DNA from: Sphingomonas hylomeconis
GTDB taxonomy: Bacteria > Pseudomonadota > Alphaproteobacteria > Sphingomonadales > Sphingomonadaceae
DNA: 64,000 nucleotides
Direction of reading: 5' to 3'
NCBI RefSeq assembly: GCF_025370105.1
Contig: NZ_JANQBK010000003.1
Location: 124,001 to 188,000 of the forward strand
The notes beneath the pieces are model-generated. The model had not been told where the DNA came from. It did no database searches and worked only from the letters and a program-made list of their open reading frames with translations. Below are positions 26,300-35,479 of this stretch, in pieces (within the stretch, counting starts at the first letter, position 1; the number at the start of each line of letters is the position of its first letter). Position numbers and translations under genes: made by a program.

Positions 26300-28948
26300 C
26301 TACCCCGTCGTGGTCACCGCCGCGGCAATCTCGGCTGCCTTTGCCGTCCTCAGCGCGCCGCACAGCCGGATCGATTCGATTGCGCGCTGATAGGCCAGCA
26401 GCCCGACATTCGCCTTGCGGACGGCGGGCCCGACCTTCGCATCGATGGCGGCGGCGCGATCGGCGCCGCATTGCGACGAGAATGCCGAGGGCAGCCGGCT
26501 GGTGATGAACACGCCGTTCGCGCCGGCGACCAGCCGGTCATAGTTGGCCAGCACCCAATCGGTGCCGAGTTCGCGTGTCTCGACCGAGCCGATCACGCCG
26601 AAGATCAGCCGCAGCCGATCGAAGCCGCGCAGCCGCTTGTCGTCCAGCGTCAGCAGATAGTTGGCGACATCGGCGCGGCCGCTCGACGCCGCTGCTGCCA
26701 GCGCGCTCGATCGCACGGTCGCGTCCTCGCTGGACAGCGCCCGCTCGACCAGCGTTTTGGCGACCGGCAGCCCGCCGTCCTGCGCCAGCACCGCCAGACC
26801 GTTGGCGAGGAACCCCGTGTCGAGCGCGGCGGCATCGCCGCCCAGGAAGCGCTTGGCCGCCTCCTTCAGTTTGGCGCGCACGGCGCCGTCATGGGCGTCG
26901 TCCGCAACCAGCCCGACAAGCTTGTGGCGCAGGTCCTGGCGCCCGGGATCGTCGCCGGCATGCGCGCCGACCGCCGGATCGAAGCCAAGTTTGGTCAGTT
27001 GCGGCGTGTAGATCGAGGCCATCAGCGTGCGGTACGCCGGCAGCGCGGCGGGCGCGATCAGGCCGCGCGACCGCCAGCCGGCGATCCGCTCGCCTGGATC
27101 GACGCTCGCGGCGGCATCCGGATTGGCCGCCATCGCGCGGGCCTCCGCGATCAGCCACGCCGCCGGCGCCTTTCCGGCCCGGAACGATGCCCACAGACTA
27201 TCGGTGGTGGCGATCGCCTCGCCGGGCGAGAGCGTGCCCGCCGTCGCGATCAGCGCCTGCCAGTCGGCCGGCGAAAGATCGAAGCGGTAATAACCGGTGC
27301 CACCGACATTCGGCATCAGCACGCGGCCGTCGGGTACGGCCAATGACGCAGTCTTGGCATCGAGCAAGGTGCATTGCTTGCTGGTGTCGACACGGATGCA
27401 CAGCGGGATCGTCCAGCGCAGCGGTGCCGGTGTCGAGCCGATAAAGGCGTAGCGCGCCTGGGTGGCCGTGAGCTTGCCGCCGTCACGGCGCAGGTCGATC
27501 ACCGGCACGCCCTGCTGGTCGACGAAGCTCGTCAGCGCGGCGAGCACCTTGGGATCGTGCGCGGCATCGGCGATCGACTGGAAGAACTGCTCCGACGTGG
27601 CCGTGCCGTAAGCGTGGCGCCGCAGATGCAGGCGCACGCCCGCCTTGAACTTTTCGTCGCCGAGATAGGCGGCAAGCATCGCCACCACCTGGCCGCCCTT
27701 GCCATAGGTGATCGAATCGAAGGCGCCGTCGATCTGGCTGTTGTCCGTGATCGCCTGATGGATCGGGCGCCCCACCTCCAGCGCATCGGTGTTCATCGCG
27801 CCGAACCCCTCGGCGATCGCGCCGACGCCGATGCCGAGTTCGGGCCGCCATTCGTTGCCGATGCGATAGCCCATCCAGTTGGCGAAGCTCTCGTTGAGCC
27901 AGAGGTCGCTCCACCATGCCGGCGAGACGAGATCGCCGAACCATTGGTGTGCCAGTTCGTGGCTGACGACCATGCCGAACGTCTGCTTGTCGGCGGTGGT
28001 GGCGTGGCGATCAAGGAAGATGATACTATCGCCATAGGTGTCGGCGCCGGCATTCTCCATCGCGCCGGGCATGATCGGCGAGCCGATCTGGTCGAGCTTG
28101 GGGAACGGGAAGGGTTCGCCGAAATAGCGCTCGAGCAGGCCAACGATGCGCGGCGTTTCCGCCATCACATAGGACATCTTGTGCTTCTGCGCCTGGGTGG
28201 CGACGGCGCCCAGCGGCATGGGTTGCGCGCGCTCGGCCGTCGCGGGGATCATGCCCGATTGCTTGACGAACGGCCCGGTATCGATCGCGACGAGATAGGT
28301 CGGCAGAGGCTTGGTCGCGGCGAAGCGATGCGTCTCCAGGCCGTTGCCGGTCTTGGTAATGCCGGTTTCGGGGCTGTTGCTGATCACCGTCATGCCCGGG
28401 TGGGTCGTGACGGTCACGGTGAACGGCTGCTTGAACCCGGGCTCGTCGAACGAGGGGAAGGCCGCCCGCGCATCGATGCTTTCGAACTGGGTCCAGCTGT
28501 ACCAGCGATCGGCGACCTTGACGTGGTACAGGCCCGACGCGTCGTCGCCGAACGTGCCGCGATAATCGAACACCAGAGTCGCCGCGCCCTTGGGCACGGC
28601 GCGGGCAAAGTCGAGCCGCGCGGTGCCGGTCGTGTCGACCTGGGTGAAGGTCGCGGGGATAATGGTCTTGCCGACCCGCGCGAAGACCTTGCTGACGGCG
28701 AGATCGCGGCCGTGAAGATAGAGTTTGGTCGTGCGGCCCTTGAGCACGACATCGATCTCGTCATGCCCGCTGAAGCCGTCGCTTTCGGGCAGGATCGTCA
28801 GGTCGAGGCGATAGGCCTTGGGCACGGCGGCATCGGGGAGCCGGCCCTTCGGCGCGTTCGCATCCGGCACCACGCCGGTGGTGGCCGACTGGCCGAACGC
28901 CGCCGTCGACAGCAGCGCGGCCAAGGTCAGCATGATTCCGTTGCGCAC
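26300..28948 (-). CDS. M1-family metallo-aminopeptidase, exported
   Basis: 882 residues from GTG 28948, chosen because GAGGAGA lies 7 bp upstream; an ATG five codons later is the alternative. Signal peptide MLTLAALLSTAAFGQS. The N-terminal beta domain covers about 30-230, then the catalytic domain with PGAMENAGADTYG (the GxMEN exopeptidase motif) and the zinc site HELAHQWFGDLVSPAWWSDLWLNESFANW (HExxH-x18-E). The C-terminal ERAP1-like helical domain extends to the end. It probably trims peptides in the periplasm. Confidence 0.92.
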   Translation of the reverse strand: MRNGIMLTLAALLSTAAFGQSATTGVVPDANAPKGRLPDAAVPKAYRLDLTILPESDGFSGHDEIDVVLKGRTTKLYLHGRDLAVSKVFARVGKTIIPATFTQVDTTGTARLDFARAVPKGAATLVFDYRGTFGDDASGLYHVKVADRWYSWTQFESIDARAAFPSFDEPGFKQPFTVTVTTHPGMTVISNSPETGITKTGNGLETHRFAATKPLPTYLVAIDTGPFVKQSGMIPATAERAQPMPLGAVATQAQKHKMSYVMAETPRIVGLLERYFGEPFPFPKLDQIGSPIMPGAMENAGADTYGDSIIFLDRHATTADKQTFGMVVSHELAHQWFGDLVSPAWWSDLWLNESFANWMGYRIGNEWRPELGIGVGAIAEGFGAMNTDALEVGRPIHQAITDNSQIDGAFDSITYGKGGQVVAMLAAYLGDEKFKAGVRLHLRRHAYGTATSEQFFQSIADAAHDPKVLAALTSFVDQQGVPVIDLRRDGGKLTATQARYAFIGSTPAPLRWTIPLCIRVDTSKQCTLLDAKTASLAVPDGRVLMPNVGGTGYYRFDLSPADWQALIATAGTLSPGEAIATTDSLWASFRAGKAPAAWLIAEARAMAANPDAAASVDPGERIAGWRSRGLIAPAALPAYRTLMASIYTPQLTKLGFDPAVGAHAGDDPGRQDLRHKLVGLVADDAHDGAVRAKLKEAAKRFLGGDAAALDTGFLANGLAVLAQDGGLPVAKTLVERALSSEDATVRSSALAAAASSGRADVANYLLTLDDKRLRGFDRLRLIFGVIGSVETRELGTDWVLANYDRLVAGANGVFITSRLPSAFSSQCGADRAAAIDAKVGPAVRKANVGLLAYQRAIESIRLCGALRTAKAAEIAAAVTTTG

Positions 28949-29127
28949 CGCGACTTCTCCTCGTTTCACCCGTGCCCGGCACGCTAGGTGCTCGCGATAC
29001 TGACGGCAAGCGGGGCGGGGAAGCGCCCGCTCGCGTAGCGCGCGCGGGGCGCCGGACCCGGTGGAATGGATCGCAACCGACCGCCGCAGGGGGTAGCCTA
29101 ACCGGCTGCCGGACCTAAAAGAGCGCC

Positions 29128-30462
29128 ATGGCTGGCCTATTCCATCGCCTTCTCCCCGCGAAACGCTGGACGCCGTCGCGCTATCGGGCGTTGTTGCGCG
29201 CACGCGGACCGCGATCGACGCAGTTCCGCACGCGCGTCGCGATCCTCGCCGGTGCGATCCTGGTGGGCATCGTCGCCACCCTGTTTGCGCAGGCGGCCGA
29301 CTGGGCGGCGGGGGTTTTCGCCCGGTTTGCGGCGACCTGGCACTGGGTGCCGCTGGTCACGACACCGCTGACCTTCATGCTGCTGGTCTGGATCACCCGC
29401 CGTTACGCGCCGCTCGCACGGGGATCCGGCATTCCCCAGGTCATCGCCGCGCAGGCCAATCCGAACGACGCCACCACGACGCTGATCTCGATCCGCACGG
29501 TGGCGGCCAAGGCGGTGCTGACGATCGGCGCGGTGCTGGGTGGCGCTTCGGTCGGACGCGAGGGGCCGACCGTGCAGCTGGCGGCGGCGGTGATGGGGTT
29601 CACGCATCGCCTGGTCCGCGTGCCGCTGCGTGGCGGCGTGCTGATCGCCGGCGGCGCGGCGGGCGTCGCTGCGGCGTTCAACACGCCGCTTGCCGGGTTG
29701 CTGTTCGCGATCGAGGAACTGGCCTCGGCCTATGAGCAGCGCGTGACGCTGCTCGTGCTCGCGGCGATCGTCATCGCCGGGATGGTCGCCCAGTCGGTGC
29801 AGGGCGACTATATATATTTCGGCGCGATCGGCGCGCATCTGCCGCTATTGTCCGCGCTGCTCGTCGCGCCGGTCGCGGGGATCTTCGGCGGCATGACCGG
29901 CGGGCTGTTCTCGCGGATCCTGTTGGGCATGGCGGTCAGCCGCAACCGCCTGACGGGCTGGACGCGCGCACATCCGGTTGCGTTCGCCGGCATCTGCGGC
30001 AGCGTCGTCGCGCTACTCGGCGTCGTGACCGGGCTGACCTGGGGCACCGGCTATGCCTCGGCGCGGGCGATGATCGTCGGCGTCGATGCGCCGTTATGGT
30101 TCGGGCCGGCCAAGCTGATCGCGACCGCGGCCACCGCGATCGCCGGCCTGCCCGGCGGGATCTTCGCGCCGTCGCTCGCGGTGGGCGCCGGCGTCGGCAA
30201 TCTGCTGCGCGAGATCTTCCCCGGGGAGCCGGCCAGCGCGATCGTGATCCTCGGCATGGTCGGCTATTTCGCCGGCGTCGTCCGGGCGCCGCTGACCGCG
30301 GTCATCATCCTTTCCGAGACGACCGCCAGCCGCGGCCTGATGCTGCCGATGTTCGCCACCGCCTTCATCGCCGATGCCGCCAGCCAGTGGGTATGCCGCG
30401 AAAAGCTGTACCACGGCCTGTCCAAGACCTTCGCCATGACGGAGACGAGCCGATCCACCTGA
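29128..30462 (+). CDS. ClC-family chloride channel / Cl-/H+ antiporter
   Basis: 444 residues with the ClC membrane fold and selectivity motifs: GSGIPQ (about 98), GREGP (about 146, gating glutamate), GGIFAPSLAVG (about 345) and the FAIEE segment, whose glutamate corresponds to the internal proton glutamate of antiporters. No C-terminal CBS domains. The retained glutamates favour an exchanger over a channel. It is followed by a DUF389 gene. Confidence 0.9.
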   Translation: MAGLFHRLLPAKRWTPSRYRALLRARGPRSTQFRTRVAILAGAILVGIVATLFAQAADWAAGVFARFAATWHWVPLVTTPLTFMLLVWITRRYAPLARGSGIPQVIAAQANPNDATTTLISIRTVAAKAVLTIGAVLGGASVGREGPTVQLAAAVMGFTHRLVRVPLRGGVLIAGGAAGVAAAFNTPLAGLLFAIEELASAYEQRVTLLVLAAIVIAGMVAQSVQGDYIYFGAIGAHLPLLSALLVAPVAGIFGGMTGGLFSRILLGMAVSRNRLTGWTRAHPVAFAGICGSVVALLGVVTGLTWGTGYASARAMIVGVDAPLWFGPAKLIATAATAIAGLPGGIFAPSLAVGAGVGNLLREIFPGEPASAIVILGMVGYFAGVVRAPLTAVIILSETTASRGLMLPMFATAFIADAASQWVCREKLYHGLSKTFAMTETSRST

Positions 30463-30476
30463 ACCTAGCCCAATTC

Positions 30477-31961
30477 GTGGCGCTCCCGCGGACGTGGGTG
30501 GCCAAGGCGACCGACGGCGTCGATCATGACGGCGTCCTGCGACAGATCACCGCGGAATCGGGCTGGTCGGGGCGCTATGCCTTCCTGATCGTCATTTCCG
30601 CCGCGATTTCGCTGCTCGGGCTGCTGATGCCCTCGGTCGCGGTGTTGATCGGCGCGATGCTGCTGTCGCCGCTGATGATGCCGATCATCGGCCTGGGCTT
30701 CGGCATCGCCACGCTCGATTTCCACGAGATACGCCGCGCCGCGACGGCGCTGATCCTGGGGGCGGCGGTGGCGGTGGCGCTGTCCGTCGTGCTGATCCTG
30801 CTGTCGCCGGTCCAGACGATCACGAGCGAGATCGCCGGGCGGACGCAGCCGACCTTGTTCGACCTGCTCGTCGCGCTGCTTTCGGCGATCGCCGGCGGCT
30901 ATGCGCTGATCCGCGGGCGCGGGGGCACGGTGGTCGGCGTGGCGATCGCCATCGCCCTGATGCCGCCGCTGGTCGTCGTCGGCTTCGGCATCGCGACGTG
31001 GAGCTGGGTGGTCTTCTCCGGCGCGTTGCTGCTGTTCCTGACCAATGCCATCACCATCGCGCTGACCGCGGCGCTGGTCGCGCGCTGTTACGGCTTCGGC
31101 AGCCATCTTTCGCCGCATCATACCGGCTGGCAGCTCGTTTTGTTCGCGGTCGCGATCGGGCTGCTGTCGATCCCGCTTGGTGCCGGCCTGCGGCAGATCG
31201 CTTTCGAGGCGGTCGCGCAGCGACAGGTGCGCGATGCGCTGGGCGAGGATTTCCCCCCCGGCGCGCGGCTCAGCCAGGTCGAGATCGACCACGGCGCCAA
31301 TCCGGTGCGGGTGCGCGCGGTGATGCTCACGCCGCGGATCGAGCCCGGCGCCGACCGCAAGCTGGCGGCCGACCTGCGCCAGCGGCTCGCCCGGCCGGTC
31401 GACGTGCACGTCGATCAGGTGCGCATCTCGCCCGAAACCGGCGCGGTGGAGGCGGCGCAGATCGCGCGCGCCGGCAATGGCGACGCCTTGCGCGCGGCGC
31501 GCGAGCGGGACCGTGCGGTCGCCGACGTCGCGCTGATCGCGGGCATTGCCGTCTCGTCGGTACAAGTGGACGCGGGCGCGCGAACGATCCGCGCCGCGGC
31601 GGCACCGCTGACCGGTCTCGGCATCGCCGGCTATCGCGATCTGGAACGGCGCGCCGACGCCGCGGTCGCGGACTGGCATGTCGTGCTCGATCCGCCGAAC
31701 GACATCGCCCTGCCGGACGTCGCGATCCGCTCGGGCGTGATCGACGATCAGGCGCTCGGCGAGGCGGCCTGGGCATCGGCCCGGCTGGCGCGGCGGCTCG
31801 ACGTGCTGGGCGGAAGCCTGCGGCAGCGCACCGCCGTCGCGCAGGGAATCGTCGCGCGGGGCGGCGGTGCAGAACCCGGCCGCGCGGGGGGGCGGCTGCG
31901 CCTCGCCTGGTCGGCCGATCCCGCGCCGTCGGCGCCCGGATCAGACCAGCGCCGGCCATAA
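30477..31961 (+). CDS. DUF389 membrane protein
   Basis: About 494 residues. Start uncertain: GTG 30477 was chosen just after the ClC stop; the frame is open further upstream inside the ClC gene, and CTG 30459 overlaps that stop. Membrane helices occupy about residues 30-230 with the DUF389 signature (SVAVLIGAMLLSPLMMPIIG, IAIALMPPLVVVGF). The C-terminal 240 residues are soluble with repeated VRVRAVMLTP/DVHVDQVRIS-type beta segments. Function is unknown in the family. The 3 prime end overlaps the convergent DUF2254 gene by 21 bp. Confidence 0.82.
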   Translation: MALPRTWVAKATDGVDHDGVLRQITAESGWSGRYAFLIVISAAISLLGLLMPSVAVLIGAMLLSPLMMPIIGLGFGIATLDFHEIRRAATALILGAAVAVALSVVLILLSPVQTITSEIAGRTQPTLFDLLVALLSAIAGGYALIRGRGGTVVGVAIAIALMPPLVVVGFGIATWSWVVFSGALLLFLTNAITIALTAALVARCYGFGSHLSPHHTGWQLVLFAVAIGLLSIPLGAGLRQIAFEAVAQRQVRDALGEDFPPGARLSQVEIDHGANPVRVRAVMLTPRIEPGADRKLAADLRQRLARPVDVHVDQVRISPETGAVEAAQIARAGNGDALRAARERDRAVADVALIAGIAVSSVQVDAGARTIRAAAAPLTGLGIAGYRDLERRADAAVADWHVVLDPPNDIALPDVAIRSGVIDDQALGEAAWASARLARRLDVLGGSLRQRTAVAQGIVARGGGAEPGRAGGRLRLAWSADPAPSAPGSDQRRP

Positions 31962-33194
31962 GCGCGCATAGGCGCGCTCGAAGGTGGCGAGATCGGCAGG
32001 ATCTTCCATCGTCGCGGCGACGCGCGCGGCGTGCCGCGCCGCCCAATGGTCGATCGGCGCGCGCATCGACGGCAGGTTGGCGTGCATCGCCGCCAGCGTC
32101 GCGGTCAGGCGCAGCGACACTTCGACCTCCTTGCCGCCTTCGCGCAGGATGGGTGCGAAGGCATCGGCCAGCATGTCCTCGATCGACGGCCGGCCGATAT
32201 GGACGCGCTGCCGGTCGGTATCGTCAGCCCGCTCGGTCGCGGGCGGCGCGCCGAGCGTCAGGAACACGCGCAGCAGCGCATTGAGCACTTCGATCCCGGT
32301 GCCCGGATCGTTGGTCGCGGGCGCCAGCGCACGACTGGCGATCTCGGACAGGGCGATCAGGCCGAGGCGCGGATCCTGATCGAAGCTGCGATGCCGTTCG
32401 ATCGTGAATGCCTTGATCAGCGCTGCGCGCGTCGCGTCGTCGACCTCCGCGTCGACATGCATCAGCGCGCGTGCGGGATGGACCATCGTCCCGGGCAGGA
32501 CGGCGACGTGGACCGACAGAGCATGTCGCTCGGCGATCGCGGCCAGCGCGGCGACGTCGATATGCGTGACATAGCCGGTCCTGGTGCCGGCGATCGCGAC
32601 GGCCCCCGGCGGTACGGCGATCGCCGCTTGCCCGCCGAGATGCGGCGTGGCGGCAAAGTCCGCCATGGCGCGGGTGGCGGCTTCCTCGACCCGGTCGATG
32701 ACATCGGCCATCCGCCCGAACGCCGTGATATGGCCGATCCAGCGGAGCAGCGTGCCGACCACCAGCATGATGACGACGACGGTGGCGGCGAACAGGATGA
32801 TGCGGCCGTCATGCCCGTAAGCACTCGTGTTCAGCCCGACGATCCCGACCATCGAGAAGACGAACGCGCCGAGGAACGTCGACAAGGCGTTCTGCGACGT
32901 GGGATCGCTGACCATCAGCTGCGTCGCGCGCGGCGTGGCGAGCTGCGTTGCCGACGAATAGGCGCTGACCATCGCGGTGAGGGAGAAGGTCGTCACCGCC
33001 AGCATGCTGGACGCCATGATCTGGAGAATGGTGCCGACCGACCGCTGGCCGATGTCCACGTCGAACGTGTAGGGCAAATACGGCGTGATCAGCGCGGCGA
33101 GGATCGCCAGCGCCACGCTCAGCAGGCTGATCACGCCGGCGCGGAACCAGATCTGCCGGATGATCCGATGGAGCATCCACGTCCATCGTTTCAT
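31941..33194 (-). CDS. DUF2254 membrane protein
   Basis: 417 residues: four N-terminal membrane helices (about 18-38, 58-78, 105-127, 133-150) and a large soluble C-terminal domain with the family motif AFTIERHRSFDQDPRLGLIALSEIASRALAPATNDPGT. DUF2254 proteins are uncharacterised. It lies 48 bp after the response regulator gene on the same strand, so it may share the EcfG-type promoter transcript. Confidence 0.85.
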   Translation of the reverse strand: MKRWTWMLHRIIRQIWFRAGVISLLSVALAILAALITPYLPYTFDVDIGQRSVGTILQIMASSMLAVTTFSLTAMVSAYSSATQLATPRATQLMVSDPTSQNALSTFLGAFVFSMVGIVGLNTSAYGHDGRIILFAATVVVIMLVVGTLLRWIGHITAFGRMADVIDRVEEAATRAMADFAATPHLGGQAAIAVPPGAVAIAGTRTGYVTHIDVAALAAIAERHALSVHVAVLPGTMVHPARALMHVDAEVDDATRAALIKAFTIERHRSFDQDPRLGLIALSEIASRALAPATNDPGTGIEVLNALLRVFLTLGAPPATERADDTDRQRVHIGRPSIEDMLADAFAPILREGGKEVEVSLRLTATLAAMHANLPSMRAPIDHWAARHAARVAATMEDPADLATFERAYARLWPALV

Positions 33195-33242
33195 GTCACG
33201 GTCCCTCGACAGCGATAAGCAACCGATGGCCGATATCGTCCA

Positions 33243-33695
33243 TCACCCGGCCGCCTTGGCCCATCGCGGTTCGAGATTGGGCGAGGCGATCAGGCTGGCC
33301 GGTCGCGGAATGCTGGGTGGCGGGTCGAACATGCCGTTGGCCAGATAGTTGATCGCGTTGACCACGCCGGCATGTGAGAACGGCTTGGCGATCACGCCGT
33401 GCGCGCCGGAAAAATCCGCCGGTATTTTCGATACGTTGGCCGTGACGAAGACGATCAGCGCGTCGGGCCAATGCGTGCGTATGTAGCGGCAGACATCCAG
33501 GCCGTTCGAATCGTGCGCCAGATGGATGTCGACAAAAGCGAGCTGGGGATTCAAGCTGTCCGGCAGCGCCTCGACCTCCTGCAGGCTCGCGGCCTCGGCC
33601 AGCACGCGATGGCCGCTATCCTCGACCATCGCCTCGATATCCATCGCCAGGAGCATCTCGTCCTCGACGATCAGGACGTTCATCGTGTTGGTCAT
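33243..33695 (-). CDS. Single-domain response regulator
   Basis: 150 residues. Receiver domain with acidic pocket VEDE (about 10-13), phospho-acceptor Asp in AFVDIHLAH (about 56), switch Thr in FVTANVS and conserved Lys in VIAKPFSHA. No output domain; the C-terminal 25 residues are proline-rich and unstructured. The start overlaps the histidine kinase stop (ATGA), so the kinase is its likely partner, perhaps feeding the alphaproteobacterial general stress response (PhyR/NepR/EcfG) as a phosphate sink or competitor (inference). Confidence 0.9.
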   Translation of the reverse strand: MTNTMNVLIVEDEMLLAMDIEAMVEDSGHRVLAEAASLQEVEALPDSLNPQLAFVDIHLAHDSNGLDVCRYIRTHWPDALIVFVTANVSKIPADFSGAHGVIAKPFSHAGVVNAINYLANGMFDPPPSIPRPASLIASPNLEPRWAKAAG

Positions 33696-34798
33696 GATCC
33701 CGCTTCGGTCTGAGGAAACGTGATCGTCACACAGGTGCCGGGCGCATTGTCGCTCCAGGTCGCCGCCGCACGCGCCTGGCGTGCCAGCCGCGTGATCAGC
33801 GACGTGCCGATGCTTCGGGTGCGCCGGGCCGATGGCATGCCCGGGCCGTCATCGCAGATGCGGATCGTGCCGTGATCGTTCCCCCCTTCGACCGCGAGGC
33901 TGAGCGTGCCCGAGCGTCCGTCGGCAAAGGCGTGCTTGACGGCATTGGTGAGGATTTCGTTGAGGATCAGGCCGAGCGCCGATGCATTGGCTGCGTCCAC
34001 GAACAGCGGTTGTGCCCGCACATCCAGCATGATGTCGCTGCGGCCGCTCGACCCGACGACGTCCGACGCCAGGCTTTGGGCAAAGCTGCCGATATCGAAC
34101 CGGGCAATATCCGACGATTGGTATAGCTGGCGGTGGACGACGGCGAGCGCATCGACGCGTTCCAGCATGGAATCGAGCTTGGCGGCCACGGACGGATCGT
34201 CGATCGTGCGGACCTGCAGGCGCAGCAGCGATCCGATCATCGTCAGGTTGTTCTTAACGCGGTGATCCACCTCGTGCAGCAGGATGGTCTTGGCATCGAG
34301 CGCCGCGCGCAGATCGGCGGTGCGCCGTTCGACCTCGCGTTCGACCAGCACCTTCTGATCGTTGATGATGTTCTGCGCCTCGACCCGATCGCTGACGTCG
34401 AGCTGCGAGGCGAAAAAGAAGCGGATCACGCCGTCCTTGTCCCGCACCGGGGACATGTAGAGCGCATTCCAGAACGTCGTGCCGTCCTTGCGATAGTTGA
34501 GCAGGTCGACATCGACGTCATGGCCAGCCGCGATCGCCTCGCGCACCTGCGTCACCGTCGCCGGATCGGTATCCGGGCCCTGCAGGAAACGGCAATTGCG
34601 ACCGACAATCTCGTCGCGCGTATAACCGGTCAGATCCTGGAACGCGACGTTGCAGAAGACGATCGGATTGTCGTCCCGCGCCGGGTCGGTGATGACCATC
34701 GGCATGCGGGTGGCACGGACGGCGGCGGCGAACGGATCGCCGCGCCCATGTTCATATTCGAGAGCGTCGGTAAGATGCCAATCGTCGCGTTGCTTCAA
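33692..34798 (-). CDS. LOV-domain (blue-light) HWE/HisKA_2 sensor histidine kinase
   Basis: 368 residues, soluble. A PAS domain at about 25-140 has the LOV photoreceptor signature GRNCRFLQGPDTDP, including the adduct-forming cysteine, plus NYRKDGTTFWNALYMSPV. A coiled linker leads to HisKA_2 dimerisation (LLHEVDHRVKNNLTMIGSLLRLQ, phospho-His about 181) and a HATPase domain (NEILTNAVKHAF, DDGPGMP, GTSLITRLARQ). It is very like LOV-HWE kinases of Erythrobacter and related bacteria, which bind FMN and respond to blue light. It is coupled to a single-domain response regulator and sits behind a consensus EcfG promoter. Confidence 0.92.
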   Translation of the reverse strand: MKQRDDWHLTDALEYEHGRGDPFAAAVRATRMPMVITDPARDDNPIVFCNVAFQDLTGYTRDEIVGRNCRFLQGPDTDPATVTQVREAIAAGHDVDVDLLNYRKDGTTFWNALYMSPVRDKDGVIRFFFASQLDVSDRVEAQNIINDQKVLVEREVERRTADLRAALDAKTILLHEVDHRVKNNLTMIGSLLRLQVRTIDDPSVAAKLDSMLERVDALAVVHRQLYQSSDIARFDIGSFAQSLASDVVGSSGRSDIMLDVRAQPLFVDAANASALGLILNEILTNAVKHAFADGRSGTLSLAVEGGNDHGTIRICDDGPGMPSARRTRSIGTSLITRLARQARAAATWSDNAPGTCVTITFPQTEAGS

Positions 34799-34837
34799 TG
34801 CTGCCTCCGGCGAAAGCCGGTAGGCTCCACGGCAAGA

Positions 34838-34864
34838 GGAACGTCGGTATAATGAATCCGTTCC
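34838..34864 (-). promoter_or_regulatory. EcfG (general stress sigma) promoter, symmetric
   Basis: On the minus strand GGAAC (34864-34860), 16 bp, then CGTT (34843-34840): exactly the alphaproteobacterial EcfG consensus GGAAC-N16-CGTT. Predicted transcription would start about 35 bp before the LOV kinase ATG. The element is an inverted repeat (GGAACG...CGTTCC), so the plus strand also reads GGAAC-N16-CGTT toward 35258. Established consensus; use in this organism is inferred. Confidence 0.8.
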
Positions 34865-35257
34865 TTGCCGGCAGCCGCCGCTGCGCGCCCGCGATCGGCG
34901 TCATTGCGGGGGGCGGCGCAGGGGCGATGCCTGATATGGCGGCTAGTCTCCGCGGCGCGTCATAGGGCCAAGTGTCGGCGTGGCGGCTAAGCCTGGCAAA
35001 GAACAGTTTGGTGAAAGTCTCTGTCTACCGGTGCAATAAAAAGTCCATAGTCGACTATTCGTTCGCCGGATCAAGAGTGCGCGTAATGACGACAGGATGC
35101 AATTTGTGAACGGCGGAACATCGCTCTTTTCCCATTGTGCAACCAGTTCGGACGTTGATTGCCGTTATCATATCAGAGGGTGATGGTAAGCCGTGCTCTA
35201 TCTGATCATGAGGTCGTCGATTTATTGCAATCGGCCGGTGGAGAGCAGGAGGGCACG
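34865..35257. other. Intergenic region before the RiPP-like locus
   Basis: About 390 bp without a convincing gene. The stretch 35010-35180 is unusually AT-rich for this window (CAATAAAAAGTCCATAGTCGA) and probably contains the promoter of the HU-like gene, though no clean -35/-10 pair with proper spacing was found. A plus-strand EcfG transcript starting near 34870 would run through it as a long leader. Confidence 0.4.
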
Positions 35258-35443
35258 ATGCAGAAGAAAGATCTTGTCGCTGCGACGGCAAAGCATGGGC
35301 TCGACCAGGCGCATGCCGAAAAGGCCGTAGATGCCGTTTTCGCCGCATTGCGCGCAGCGCCGACTGGGGTGCTGGTGTTTCGCGAGGTGGAAGGGCGCTC
35401 GGTGCCGGTCGACAAGCGGCGGACGATCTTCATGTGCGGCTAA
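35258..35443 (+). CDS. Mini HU-like protein (61 residues) ending in Cys-Gly
   Basis: ATG 35258 is preceded by a perfect AGGAGG with 6-bp spacing, deciding the start over the longer open frame. MQKKDLVAATAKHGLDQAHAEKAVDAVFAALRAAPTG resembles the two N-terminal helices of HU/IHF proteins, but the DNA-grasping beta arms and the GFGTF and GRNP motifs are missing. The chain ends VPVDKRRTIFMCG. It begins a four-gene operon 36 bp before an RRE-diiron fusion. Either a truncated nucleoid-type protein, or a peptide substrate whose HU-like part serves as leader and whose terminal Cys-Gly is modified (speculative). Confidence 0.7.
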   Translation: MQKKDLVAATAKHGLDQAHAEKAVDAVFAALRAAPTGVLVFREVEGRSVPVDKRRTIFMCG

Positions 35444-35479
35444 GCGGCGCATTCACGATGCACGGCCGAGGAGACGGGC

